Below are positions 1 to 9,970 of a stretch of 64,000 nt of DNA, one piece after another. The translations under genes and the position numbers were made by a program. The DNA is from Eustoma russellianum. Taxonomy: Eukaryota; Streptophyta; Magnoliopsida; Gentianales; Gentianaceae. The notes under the pieces were generated by a model. It searched no databases, was not told the origin of the DNA, and saw only the letters and a list, made by a program, of their open reading frames with translations. Location: contig AP025062.1 in the NCBI GenBank assembly GCA_036186865.1, forward strand, positions 7,729,208 through 7,793,207. Reading direction: 5' to 3'. Position 1 is the first letter of the stretch; every line of letters starts with the position of its first letter.

Positions 1-1503
1 AACGTGCCAAGAAAGCAATTCTACTATTCACCTCTCGCCCCTAGACTGCAGAGGCTCTACGCATCCGGTGCCACAGCTAGCCAGATGAGGTGGCACGCGG
101 AGCACTACACGAAAGACGGTGAGATGTGCCATCCATCAGACGGCGAAGCTTGGAGGACGTTCGATGCAACACATCCGGGTTTTTTGTCGGAGACAAGGAA
201 CTTTAGGTTGGGGTTATGCACCGACGGGTTCAACCCATTCGGATAGTCGGGAGAGCAGTATTTGTCGTGGCATGTCATCGTGACGCCGTACAATCTACCA
301 CCTTGGATTTGGATGTGCATGAAGAAGCCGTACATGTTCTTGACTGTGATCGCACCGGGGCCTAGGAATCCGAAACAGAAGATTGACCTATACCTGCAGC
401 CATTGATATAGGAGCTGAAGTGGTTGTGGGAGTTTGACGTGGAGACGTTCGATGTATTGACCAAACAAAACTTCCAGCTACGCGCTGCGCTGGCTTATTC
501 TATGTTGTCAGGGTGGAGCACAGCGGGGAAATACGCTTGCCCTTGCTGCATGAAGCAAGTGAAGACGATGTCCTTGAAACATGGACGTAAGATTTGCTGG
601 TTCGACAATCATAGGAAGTTCCTGACTAGACGTCATTTGTACAGAAAGAACGTGAAGGCGTTCATGCCTGGCATTGTCCAGAAGGACACATAGCCCGAGC
701 TTCTCACAGGTGCGGAGGTGTTGAAGGAGATAGACAGTTGTAGATTCATGGGGGTCGCGGATGATCCGGACGGCAGCCACAACGCAGACCTGGTCCGTGA
801 CTGTTTCGGATGGAAGAAGAGAAGCATATTCTGGGAGCTTCCGTACTGGAAGAGCAATATGATCCGACACAACCTAGATTTCATGCAAATTGAGAAGAAC
901 ATGTTTGACAACATCTTCAATAAAGTGCTGAATGTGCCTGGAAAAACGAAAGACAATTTGAAGACATGACTTGATATGCGCGACCTCAAAATGCGACCGA
1001 AGCTGCATCTCGTTGGCACATCTTACATGCCGAAGTCCCAGTGATCATATGCAAGCTGGAAACTGTATTCCCTCCGACCTTCTTTGATTCAATGGAACAC
1101 CTGCCAGTTCATCTACCATACGAGGCACGCGTTAGTGGTCATGTTCAGTACAGGTGGATGTATCCGTTCGAGAGGTACTCTTATTTATTACGTGACGTTC
1201 TTATGTGTCTAAGCGTCAGCATGCTTACCAATTTGTTTCATCATGTGACGTTGGAGTATTTATTATATGAATAGATATCTCAGGCATTTGAACCTGAACA
1301 TCAAGAACAAGGCGAAAGTCGAGGCCTCGATGTGCAATGCCTACCTGACGGAGGAAGCCTCGACCTTCGTGTCTCATTACTTCGAGCAGATGTCCCGTCG
1401 AGGTACAGAGATGTTCCTCGAAACGACGACAACATTTCCAGTTCTGGTGTCCTCCCGATATTCACACATCCGATCAGATTTCATTGACAGGGAAAGGAAA
1501 TGA
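1..1503 (+). pseudogene. TNP2-like CACTA transposase, catalytic part plus DUF4218, broken
   Basis: Transposase_21 (TNP2) family signature blocks appear in order: RLQRLYAS, MRWHAEH, HPSDGEAW, LGLCTDGFNPFG, the TPYNLPP and KPYMFLTVIAPGP stretch, then SMLSGWSTAGKYACPCC. These cut the donor ends of CACTA elements in related active copies. In-frame stops occur at about 244, 409, 691 and 967. After 1020 the frame is lost and returns at about 1080-1170 (LPVHLPYEARVSG) and 1267-1400 (YLRHLNLNIKNKAKVEAS, EEASTFVSHYFE), which are DUF4218 signatures. The 5' part of the gene is beyond the left edge. No full reading frame remains, so this is a relic. Family assignment is secure from the motif order. Confidence 0.88.
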
Positions 1504-1861
1504 TATTGGGGGACAGCAATCTGAAGATTACTCATTCTTATGTTCTGCGTAACTGCCGTCAAGTCGACAGTTTCCAGAGGTATAAACGATATCCAATTTT
1601 AATTTGTAAATACCTTGCGCTACTCTATCCATTATATTACAAAGGTATACACAGTACTCATTCGTAATTTGCTTCAGCTTGTTCGTTGATTTATTGCAAG
1701 AACGTTCACTGGGTATATCGAGCGATGCAATAAACAATGAGTTAGATACCAAGTTTGCAGATTGGTTCAGGTGGCATGTAAGTTTACATATTTGCTAGTT
1801 ACGTGTACGTCATGTGATACGCATTTATTGCCCCGCTGATGTATACTTACTAGTCGTTTTA

Positions 1862-2559
1862 CAGGCAAGCAAAGGTCATCTGGGTGACGAAGAGTACGGT
1901 TACATTCTGACACCGGTAGTCGAGGGTCCATTGAACAGAGTCACGCGCTACGACATGTGTTTTGTGAACGGTTATAGATTCCACACAGTCTCCCATGCCA
2001 GCCGAAAATCGTCGAAGAACAGCAGTGTGTGTCAAACGGTGTGACAATAGCCCGGACGAGGATGACTTCTACGGCTACCTTACTGACATCATTGAGCTCG
2101 AATATCCCGCATTGCCTATAAAGCGGGTGGTGCTATTCAAATGCGAACGGTGCGATCCAACTCAGGAAGGTTATCGTGCAAGCGTCCTGGGTGTACTATC
2201 TATCGTATCTGACGACGAGAATGAATGCGAGCTCAAAAGACTGGCGAGCCGTGTGCAAAGTGAAATCGAGCAAATTTGATGTCAGTATCCAGCCAGGTTC
2301 AGATGGCATGGATGCCGCATTTCAAGAGGAAAACCCGCGCGTTGTGGATACGACACATGTTGAACTCTACAATCTCCCTCTAAATGACCCCAACGGCAGT
2401 TTCATCGAAATTCATCTCAACATACAACCGGCTGACAATATTAAAGATGTAGACGAAGAAGAATACGAAGATGAAGAGGACGGCGAGCATGTAGATGAAG
2501 ATGAAAATGAAGATGAAAATAAAGATGCGTATGAGGATGTGGATGAAAATGAAGATTGA
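1862..2559 (+). pseudogene. DUF4216 C-terminal part of the TNP2 protein with acidic tail
   Basis: The segment from 1862 reads GYILTPVVEGP, then NGYRFHT, then DDFYGYLTDIIELEYP and VVLFKCERCDPT, which is the DUF4216 pattern that follows DUF4218 in CACTA transposases. One frame change at about 2035 and another at about 2170 split it; the part from 2176 reads QASWVYYLSYL and WRAVCKVKS, again the expected family end. It closes with about 40 residues made almost only of Asp, Glu and Asn, stop at 2557-2559. The piece upstream (about 1504-1861) probably contains intron sequence. What the domain does is not known. Confidence 0.75.
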
Positions 2560-2674
2560 CGTTAGTCAAAATTTTTATGTACCTCTTTATGTGAAAGTGT
2601 GTATGTGTTGATGTACTTATACACATGTATATACATAATGTGTGTCTGTAAGTACTTTATATTTTGTATTATTA

Positions 2675-2815
2675 TTTTACAAGAGCGCCGACGATTTACC
2701 AACGAAACGTGTCGTCACAAATTTGAAATAACGACGACACAACAAATAGCGACGATACAAGAAATAGTGACGAACTCCCATCGCTATTTCGTCGCAAAAT
2801 TTCGAAATTAAACCT
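2675..2815. repeat. Internal cluster of CACTA subterminal-type motifs (GCGACGA / TCGTCGC)
   Basis: Within 140 bp the core CGACGA or its complement, with close variants, occurs repeatedly in both orientations (AACGACGACAC, AGCGACGATAC, TTTCGTCGCAAAATTTCG). The same words form the 3' subterminal block at 5605-5910. In CACTA elements such repeats bind the TNPA-type protein. Here the cluster lies between the two genes, just upstream of the TNPA-like gene. It may be a regulatory region or a leftover end of a nested element. Confidence 0.6.
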
Positions 2816-3017
2816 GAAATCCCCCTTCTTTTTTCCCATTTCCTTTCCCCGCGAATTCTCCCCCCTCCCCCGCGAAATCTCCCTCCCTTCCCCAGCGTCT
2901 TCTCCGCCGTTCTCCGGTGACTTCCCCATTTCCGCAGTTCTCCGATGACCTCCTTCTCCGGTTAGTTTTTCTTCCTATTTCGTTTTTAATGATTTTAATT
3001 AGTTATAGATTGAATTC

Positions 3018-3275
3018 TTTGTTGTGGGTGTTGGTGGTGGGTTGTGGACGGGTGTGGCTGTGGGCGGGGGTGGCTATGGATGGGGATGGGTTATGGGCGG
3101 GTTGTTGGCGGGGGGTGGCTGTGGGGGGTGGTTGTGGGGGGTGGCTGGTGGGCGGGGGATGGTGCTATGGGCAGGGGTGGCTTGTGGGCGGGGGGGATGG
3201 ACTGTGGTGGGGGTGGCTGTGGGCGGGGGTGGGCTGTGGGCGGGGGTGGTTGTTGGCGGGGGGCGGCTGTAGGCT
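3018..3275. repeat. G-rich minisatellite, left part
   Basis: Imperfect tandem units of 10-20 bp built on GTGGCTGTGGGCGGGGG cover about 260 bp. The plus strand has many runs of three to six G and so could form G-quadruplexes. Open frames across it (Gly/Trp-rich on plus, Pro/Thr-rich on minus) follow from base composition and are not supported as genes. It stands out sharply from the AT-rich surroundings. Confidence 0.85.
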
Positions 3276-3358
3276 TTCATTTTAAGGGTCTCCAATTCAA
3301 ATTATTCAAAAGGCTTTTCTTGCTATCAAAACCGAAAAATATACATATGGAAATAATT

Positions 3359-3431
3359 TGCGTCCAATAGGATTCGAACCTATACCAAAGGTTTAGAAGA
3401 CCCGTGTTCCTATCCATTAGACAATGGACGC
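3359..3431 (-). tRNA. trnR-UCU: Plastid-type tRNA-Arg(UCU), degenerate copy
   Basis: On the minus strand the cloverleaf starts GCGTCCATTG and ends CTATTGGACGCA. Acceptor arms pair fully, the T arm contains GGTTCGAATCC, and the loop CTTCTAA carries anticodon TCT at 3395-3397. It matches plastid trnR-UCU closely from memory, but is 73 nt rather than 72: one base is added between the D arm and the anticodon stem, and the base pair at the start of the anticodon stem is lost. It is a nuclear relic of an organellar gene and probably not functional. Confidence 0.8.
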
Positions 3432-3520
3432 TTTTCATTCCTATTTTTCCTATTTTGCCCCTTTCAAACTCTTGGTTGACAAAAAAAAGAATCGGATTGT
3501 ATGTGAGAGAGATTTTTTCG

Positions 3521-3755
3521 ACTCTTTTGCCAAGCATAGTCTCACGAAATCTTCCCTCTTTGCCCTCAATTACATCGGAAAATGACTTATAAACTTTATT
3601 ATGACCATCCTTCATTGGTTGGCCGCGAATTCCATTATCAAGAAGGGTATCCACGGCCTCTTGTACTAATTTCTCCTGACACATTGGTAATTCACCTGGC
3701 GTAGATCTACTTGTTGTTAATAGCTCAGTAAGACGAGCCAAAGAGAAGTTAAGTT
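3521..3755 (-). pseudogene. rpoC1: Plastid RNA polymerase beta' subunit fragment (rpoC1)
   Basis: The minus frame reads LTELLTTSRSTPGEL, MCQEKLVQEAVDTLLDNG, IRGQPMKDGHNKVYKSFSD and GKEGRFRETMLGKRV, which is the conserved mid-N-terminal part of plastid RpoC1, about 75 residues. Before and after it the frame leaves the family abruptly (at GKRV on one side, just before LTEL on the other), so only a piece was inserted. The reading frame within the piece is unbroken with few replacements, so the insertion is not ancient. It cannot make a working polymerase subunit. Confidence 0.88.
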
Positions 3756-3836
3756 CACAAGCCGGAATGAAGATGAAGTACGAGACGAGCTGGCTATATA
3801 TCGAAATTGCATATAGAAAGAGATTCGTCTTGCCGG

Positions 3837-3950
3837 TTGGGGGGTAGGCTATGGGCGGGAGTGGTTGTTGCCGGAGGGGTGGCTGTGGCAGGGGTGGCTG
3901 TGGGCAGGGCATTGGTGGTTGGGGGCAGTGGTGGCTGGGTGGTGCGGGGT
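3837..3950. repeat. G-rich minisatellite, right part
   Basis: GGGTGGCTGTGGCAGGGG-type units resume directly after the organellar block, same strand and same base bias as 3018-3275. This supports one original array split by the insert. Confidence 0.75.
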
Positions 3951-4627
3951 TGGGTTTCCATGTCCGACGACATATGAAGCAAGTATGTTGGTGATCATGT
4001 GGCTAAGGTATGTTCAAAGGCAGCCTCTCTAATGCTCTTAAATTCTCGATTTTTATGCCTATTTTATGTTACAAGTGATGTATTAAGTAGTTTTTATTTA
4101 TTTTTCAAGTTTGCAGCTCAAATGATGTATATTATTGAAGCCATGTATTTTGTTTAGCTAGTTTATGGTTGAAGCCTGTTTGTTGTTAAACTGAATTGTG
4201 GTTACTTTGGGCAGTCTATAATTCTCTTTAATTTACTAGTTTTATGCATAATTCATGTTACAAGTTATGTATCATAGGGATGTAGAGGTGATGTATATTT
4301 TGAAGTGTAATTTGTTTAGAGGTGATGCATATTTATGCTTTAAGTATCAAGTTCAAGTGATTATACTTTGAATTGTAATTTGATGATGAAGTTTGATTAT
4401 GTAGTTTGGTTAATTATGTCATGTTGTTGGATTTGAATTTGTCTTTAGAGAGACCATTAAGGCCGGAAAACCTCTGATAAATGAATAGGTCATGCCGAAA
4501 TTTTCAAAATTATTAATATCTTGCATGAAATGTATGTAAACACTTGTCATTTTTTGGACATCTTATTTGCTTGGCCAACCAACCCTAAACTTGTTGAATG
4601 TGCCTTTTAAAATTTTCACCCTTGCAG
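3951..4627. other. AT-rich interval inside the CACTA element, probable intron or leader
   Basis: No coding similarity is visible. It ends in CCTTGCAG, a plausible splice acceptor directly before the first recognisable exon of the TNPA-like gene, so much of it may be a 5' intron of that gene. Confidence 0.4.
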
Positions 4628-5457
4628 ATCTGATGGCTAGTGAGGGTTTACCTACTGGATCCACCTACCCACAATCCAGACAGGCCCTCTCAGGAGAGTT
4701 TAATCTGTTCGTTTCTCAGCATGAGCTGCTTGGTTTGGTGTCGACCGCCGCTCTGGCTGCGGACGCAGACCTTTTAGGGACTGCCGATAGGTCCACACCC
4801 CCCACATCTACGACGCCACCCACACCCACCGGTTCAGCCCATCATCCGGCGTCTGATACGGCATCGGACGAGGGTGTCATACCAGGGCGTCGTGCCCTCC
4901 CTTGGTCATATGATACCCATACGTAAGTAATAATTTATTTTTTTAACACCTTTTCAAATATATTTCACGCGTTATTTTTTCCTAACAACTTCACCTCTTT
5001 CAGGTTTGCACCGGACTCGGGCCAGATTTTCGGTTGCATCACTCAGTCCTTCCACCTGAGGTAGGACCCTGTTGGATATGCCTGGTCCCGTGTCACCCCG
5101 CAGGCACGTAGGTTCTACTGGGATGAGTTTCAGGTATTCAAATTTGATGAATTTCACTTTTTGATGCGTAATCGATCATTACTTTTTTAACCATATTTTT
5201 ATTTTTCCACCGTATAATAATTGCAGAAGGCGTACAGCTGGCCAGCCGACATCGCCCATGACGTAGAGCAGGCCTGGCGCTAGAGGGCCGCCAAACGCTA
5301 TAGGGACTTCGTCAACTCGCACAAGACCAAGTGGGAGCGTGACCTCATTTCTGCGAGGCCTCCCTACGTATCCAAGGCCACCTGGGCGGGTGGATAGAAG
5401 GGTGGACGGACCCTGCTAACCAAGCCCACCTGGGCGGGGTGTATAATATTCGTAAAA
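4628..5457 (+). pseudogene. TNPA-like CACTA second gene (Transposase_24-type), spliced, broken
   Basis: Three exons can be read: 4628-4922 (ATG at 4633, Ser/Thr/Pro-rich end, donor GTAAGT), 5004-5133 (acceptor TTTCAG, donor GTATTC) and 5227-about 5457 (acceptor TTGCAG). The last exon reads DIAHDVEQAW, KRYRDFVNSHKTKW and ISARPPYVSKATW, the layout of the plant Transposase_24 domain found in proteins that bind CACTA end repeats. Stops lie at about 5062-5064, 5281-5283 and 5395-5397. Its position after the TNP2 gene and before the 3' repeats is as expected. The family call rests on pattern, not on a search. Confidence 0.62.
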
Positions 5458-5604
5458 ATGATTTTATATACAAAATAAAATATATTATAAAAATAAAATG
5501 ATAATAAAAACTATTTAATTAATAATATATTGATATTATTAATAAATTATAAATATTTAACATTTAATATTTAATATTAATTTAACATTTAATATTAATT
5601 TAAA

Positions 5605-5935
5605 CAATAGCGACGAACCTGCGACGAAACAAAAATGTCGCAGATCGGGAATAAAAAAAATCAAAAAATTTAAAATAGCGAGGACAAAAGATATACCGAC
5701 GAAATGACGACGAAAATAACAGGTCGCAGACCTGACAGATTTTCGTCGTAATTTGGCGACGAACCGCCGACGAGCCTTTTCTTGTCGCAATATACCAACG
5801 CTGCACCGGCGAAAATCACTTTGCGACAAGCCGTATAACGACCTACAATTTTCGTCGCAATTTCGTCGCTATATCCCGTTAGCGACGAAATAGCGACGAA
5901 TTTTGTCTATCGCTATATGCCTTTTTTTTGTGGTG
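5605..5935 (+). repeat. CACTA 3' subterminal repeat block and terminal repeat
   Basis: At least ten copies of GCGACGAAA/TTTCGTCGC or near variants occur in both orientations between 5605 and 5910, then TATATGCC, eight T and GTGGTG, ending at 5935. Such blocks are where TNPA-type proteins bind. The terminal GTGGTG corresponds to the CACTA inverted repeat with one change. Confidence 0.8.
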
Positions 5936-7534
5936 ATATTTACGTATTAAAAACACACCGATGTTATTTCCTCTTTTCTGACTAATCGGTGATAAATAAC
6001 ATGCTCATAAATAATTGGTGATAAATAAAAGTATAAAATAGAAAAGGTTCAGAATAATAGCATGCTCCTATTTTCTGATATATTTTCCTGCCAACCAGAA
6101 TTGAATAGTTGAAATTTGCACATAATTTCATTGTGCTCTTATTCTAATTTCATTTTCTCATGACCAATGATGACAAAAAAATTTGTACAAAATAGAACAA
6201 CAAACCATTAACACTTCCTTGATCCAACATTTCTGCTCACAATCAAACATTACTAGATTTTGATTCATTTGCTAACAGAATTGTTTTGATATCACATAAA
6301 AACTGGACAATGCAAAAAACAAAAAAGGAAAAACTCGTGTGTTCTTTTTATTTTTTTTTTGGCTCATCAGTTTTTGCTAACACCAAAATGACAATTTAGG
6401 ACGATGAAGAGTATAACGTGATGAAGTATTTTTCAAAAACAAAAAGATCCCTTTAATAAAAGTATACATCCAAAAGAAAACACCCTCTTTTCCTATTACG
6501 TTAAAAGATAAAAGGTTCATATACTTGGATCAACTGACAAGGTTAAAAGATAAAAGGTTCATATAGTTGGAGCAACTTACAAGGTTAGGTTGTTGTTTTG
6601 TAATATTCAGTTGACGAGTTCGAGCCGTAGAAACAGTCAAAGTGTGGGATAACTGCATACATCTTATTCAAAGACATGTATAGCTTCAAACACCAAAAAC
6701 CATGAACATAAAAATATTTTTAAGGAACATAAAATAAAACACACACACCCTTAACACCAGGAAAAAAAACACATATACATGCCAAAACATAAAGACAAAG
6801 AAAAGATTTATATGAAACAGAGCAGAGAAAACACACACACAAAAACTGTAAACGAAGTAAATCAAGAAAGTACCTGAATGCATGTGTTTTTGACTGATCT
6901 TTCTCTTCTTTCTTTTTCCTCTCTAATGGCTTCATGATCTTGCAACCATGCCATGGGTCTATCCCCATGAGTGATCTTCCTCTTTCGTTCTCTTTCTTTT
7001 ATCCTCTTCTCCTGTTCTTCTTGTAAACGTCTTCTCTGTTTAACTCTGTCTCCAACAGAACTATTTGAAAAACACAGAAAAAACGGTTTTATTGGACCTC
7101 TAGCCATCACCCCAAAATGAAAAGAACAAACTTTTCTCTTTGTTATCAGTTTGACGTATTTCAGGCTTTCTTGTTAAGGACTCTTTGATGAAACCCAAAA
7201 ATCGGTAACAGCATGAGAGAAGAGAAGAGACAAAAATGGGAGAAAAAAAAGTGCTGCAAGAAAAAAATAAAAGTTGCTTTCTCTGACATGCATTGCAGGT
7301 ACTTCATAGAAGGGAGAGAAAGAAAAGGTGTAAGCAGGGTTGAATTGCAGGAAAGCACATGGAGAGTTGCAGGTTGATACTACCACAGCCATTTTCTTGG
7401 GGTTTGGTTCAACTATCCCAAAATTTTCCATGTGACAGTAAGAGAGGATGGTAAGGCTAGATGAGGATGACTTAAATTCCCTTATACAGTCACATGGGTC
7501 ATAAACAAGAATAGTAATGGAAATAATACATAAA
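5936..7534. other. Gene-poor AT-rich interval
   Basis: Nothing beyond low-complexity A- and CA-rich stretches (about 6720-6850) and one possible exon (6874-7107) can be supported. At 6475-6570 the phrase TTAAAAGATAAAAGGTTCATATA is present twice in near-identical form about 42 bp apart, a small local duplication. Confidence 0.5.
6874..7107 (-). CDS. Possible first exon of an unrecognised gene
   Basis: From an ATG at 7107 the minus strand is open for 78 residues and ends exactly at CAG|GTACTTTC, a good splice donor at 6873. The product would be MARGPIKPFFLCF followed by a highly charged stretch rich in Arg, Glu and Lys (RRRLQEEQEKRIKERERKRK), likely helical. I do not recognise a family, and no second exon is evident downstream. 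It may equally be chance. Confidence 0.22.
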
Positions 7535-7830
7535 TCAATCAATCATATCCAGTATATCTCAACGGCAGCAAAATCTATCGTTAGGATATGTAGAAGGTGA
7601 GTCGCAGGCAAACAATACATGTATCTCAAATGATACAAAGTTTGCTTCTAGTAAGACCCCTGACTCTATATGTGCCTGCATAAATGACACAATAATAGGG
7701 ATATAATGTGCTAGTGTTTTAGTAAGGGAATTCAATAAACACAAATATGTAGCTTCCGCTATTAAAATAGTCATAAACATGTATATACACATATAATGCA
7801 AGAAAAAGGCAAAAACAAACACAAAAGAAT
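7535..7830 (-). mobile_element. RTE-type LINE, 3' fragment
   Basis: Read on the minus strand it ends with GATAGATTTTGCTGCC, GTTGAGATATACTGG and an ATTG/ATGATTG simple tail at 7535-7548. The same sequence order (CACTAACAC, GTTTATTGAATTCCC, then GGGGTCTTACTAGAAGC) recurs at 48000-48280 and 49860-50140, where it follows RTE reverse-transcriptase remnants. It is 5' truncated, as is usual for LINEs. Confidence 0.7.
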
Positions 7831-7833
7831 ACA

Positions 7834-7943
7834 GTGCTCACTAGAAGCAAACTCTCTATTATTTGGGATGGAGTTATTGTTTGCCTGCTTCTTACACTCC
7901 TAAGACCCTAAAGGTAGCTATTGTTGTTGTTGGGATATACTGA
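7834..7943 (+). mobile_element. RTE-type LINE tail, opposite orientation
   Basis: CACTAGAAGCAAACTCTCTA, TTTGGGATGGAGTTATTGTT, then a TTG-run and GGGATATACTGAA repeat the 3' end of the RTE family. It lies head-to-head with the neighbouring fragment, a few bases apart. Confidence 0.62.
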
Positions 7944-9149
7944 ATATGCTTATTCTTGTAGTAGTATATAAGATAAACAGTTTATATGTTCTTCCTGTAT
8001 CATCTGAATGTAAAAGGTTTTTCTTTTTTTTGCTGTCATCATTTGATATTAAGATTCGAGGTTATACGCACTTGAATCATCATTAACTCATGGACATATT
8101 TAGAATCTTCAATGAGAGGTAGAAGATGAAATATGAAACCAAATGTATAGTAGTTATATTTGGAGACAAGTAGATCGTTACATATAAAATGATTATAGAT
8201 ACACTTTTTTTTTTTGCATATTTTAGCTTTTTGTTTGTATCTCTTACAATATCAGTAATAGAATAATGATTTATGGCAAGGTTTGCTTCTTAGTATTGTG
8301 TTAGCTGTGCATTTAACTAGTTGTTAAGTTTATTTAAGATTTTAAAGTCACATTATTATTTATATTAACAACCAATGAAACTTAATGCTGAAAAAGATAG
8401 TAGTATATGTCGTTATTTAGAGTAACATGAACTAGTATTATCATTTTACACCTTACAGAAAAAAGATTATTTCCGCAAATAATCAATTATTTGCACAAAC
8501 GATTAAATTCAACGCTAAAAGATTTTGGCTTCAATATACTATCTGACCATACTTGAATGATACATTTGGAATACGAACAAATTACATTTCGCAACTTATA
8601 AGTTTTATACAAACCTTTTATGAAATACTCACAAAAAGCCAAATGATTTTCTGTTGACTTGTGATTGTAGGTTGTCACATTCATTCATACAGCTGCTTAG
8701 GATGAAGAATAAGAGAGACAAGACGCGCTTAGGATGGCGGAAAAAGAGAAGGAGACGGGCTGCAAGGAAGAAGGAGGAGGAAGAAGAAGAATAGAAAGTT
8801 GAAGCTGAATGAGGCGGGAAAAGAGGAAGTCTTCAAAAGAACATTTATGGGGAAGTTGTCTTTTCTCCTGAAAAGAGAATGGAAACTCTTTCTATTTTTC
8901 CCATTATTCCCTTTCACATGTATTAAAGAAGGAAAAATGGTCCTATTTGAAAGGGACCAAAAGGTTTGAAACATGTTGACCAATTCGACAATCATCCAAA
9001 TGAGTAAATGACATATTTTTTTTGACTTTAGAATATGATGAAATAAAGCAAAATGATTCACTAAATTGATTGCACTTTTTATATTGTGAAGTAGCAGTTG
9101 ATCGATACATCTTGATGCAATTTTCATTTTGGGTCATCGGAAAACAACG
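7944..9149. other. AT-rich interval without recognisable genes
   Basis: Short open frames on both strands have biased composition and no familiar motifs. A purine-rich patch at 8725-8800 is the only compositional oddity. Confidence 0.5.
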
Positions 9150-9255
9150 TCTTGTGTTTCTAACACATGAGTATGGTTGCGTATATCTGACCCCATACTA
9201 CGCCATAGGCGAAACCCTCTAAGGCATTGAGTTAATGTTGTTGTTGTGTTGTATT
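9150..9255 (+). mobile_element. LINE- or SINE-type 3' tail ending in a TTG repeat
   Basis: GGTTGCGTATATCTGACCCC, ACGCCATAGGCGAAACCC, AAGGCATTGAGTTAATG and a short TTG-run form a tail typical of plant non-LTR elements. It differs from the GGGATATACTGG tails elsewhere in the window and so represents another family. Confidence 0.5.
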
Positions 9256-9743
9256 TATGGGGATACGTTTATTATCACTTCAGAGTATTACATCATTTTA
9301 TGTATTGTTCCATTAATAAAATTATTGCAAAATTTTCATATTTACTCTTTGACTTGGTTAAAATTAGTGCATTATCTTTGTTGAGAAAATGGGTTTGAGT
9401 GATTTCAAAATGTATGATTTAAATAACGTGTTACAAAGAAATGCATGACATATTTTATGCAATAACACGTTGTTGCATGAAAGTTGCCTTATATAGTTCA
9501 TATATAAAGTTGTCGTACTAACGAGCCATGAAGCTTTAAAGCTTACATCAAATGGCAAACATTTGTTGTGTTTGAACTATTTTCAGGTGCCACCATTAAT
9601 GAACTAAACTAGTTCATTAAGTGAAGTACTTAGTTAATTAAACTAAGTAGTTCATTAAAGGAAGCAACATTTGGACAAGACACAAAGGCAACAAGATTAA
9701 GAAAGGAAAGTCTCCTCCTCCTCCTCTCACATAAATATACACG

Positions 9744-9745
<2 letters not shown>

Positions 9746-9799
<54 letters not shown>
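9746..9799. repeat. (TA)n microsatellite
   Basis: About 54 bp of uninterrupted AT dinucleotides. The Tyr/Ile-repeat open frames over it are artefacts. Confidence 0.95.
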
Positions 9800-9802
<3 letters not shown>

Positions 9803-9970
9803 ATCTTTTGAAAAAGGCGCGTACACATTTATTCCAACGCACTACCGACACATTATATGTTTTACGTACGTACGTTAACGTCACACCATCATACTTAACT
9901 CATTTTTATGAGTATATCAGGTCATATATCATATGATATAAGTCATGCTGATGACAAATTAAATACGACA

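Larger units (their letters stand above)
3280..3835 (-). other. Nuclear insertion of plastid-derived DNA (NUPT), composite
   Basis: A trnR-UCU copy and an rpoC1 fragment lie within about 160 bp of each other, though in ordinary plastid genomes these genes are kilobases apart. The block interrupts the G-rich minisatellite, which resumes at 3837. The sequence at about 3755-3835 is not placed; it may be another organellar piece. Plastid pieces also occur in plant mitochondrial DNA, so the direct source could be either organelle. Confidence 0.75.
1..5935 (+). mobile_element. CACTA (En/Spm-like) DNA transposon, right-hand part
   Basis: A TNP2-type transposase relic, a TNPA-like second gene and a 3' block of short GCGACGAAA-type repeats lie in the usual CACTA order. 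The block ends in a T-run followed by TGTGGTG at 5935, a slightly changed form of the TAGTG terminus typical of the superfamily. The left end lies outside the window, so the 3-bp target duplication cannot be confirmed; the base triplet after the terminus is ATA. Both genes contain stops, so the copy is not autonomous. Confidence 0.8.

Noticed and set aside
2441..2626. His-rich minus-strand frame
   Set aside because: It is the complement of the acidic tail of the DUF4216 region.
3024..3370. Gly/Trp-rich and Pro-rich open frames
   Set aside because: They arise from the G-rich minisatellite; composition alone keeps them open and no protein family fits.
7535..7943. Twin-primed inversion of one LINE
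   Set aside because: Both halves contain the 3' end of the family, so they cannot be two parts of one copy.
9630..9884. Tyr/Ile-repeat proteins
   Set aside because: Translation of the AT microsatellite.
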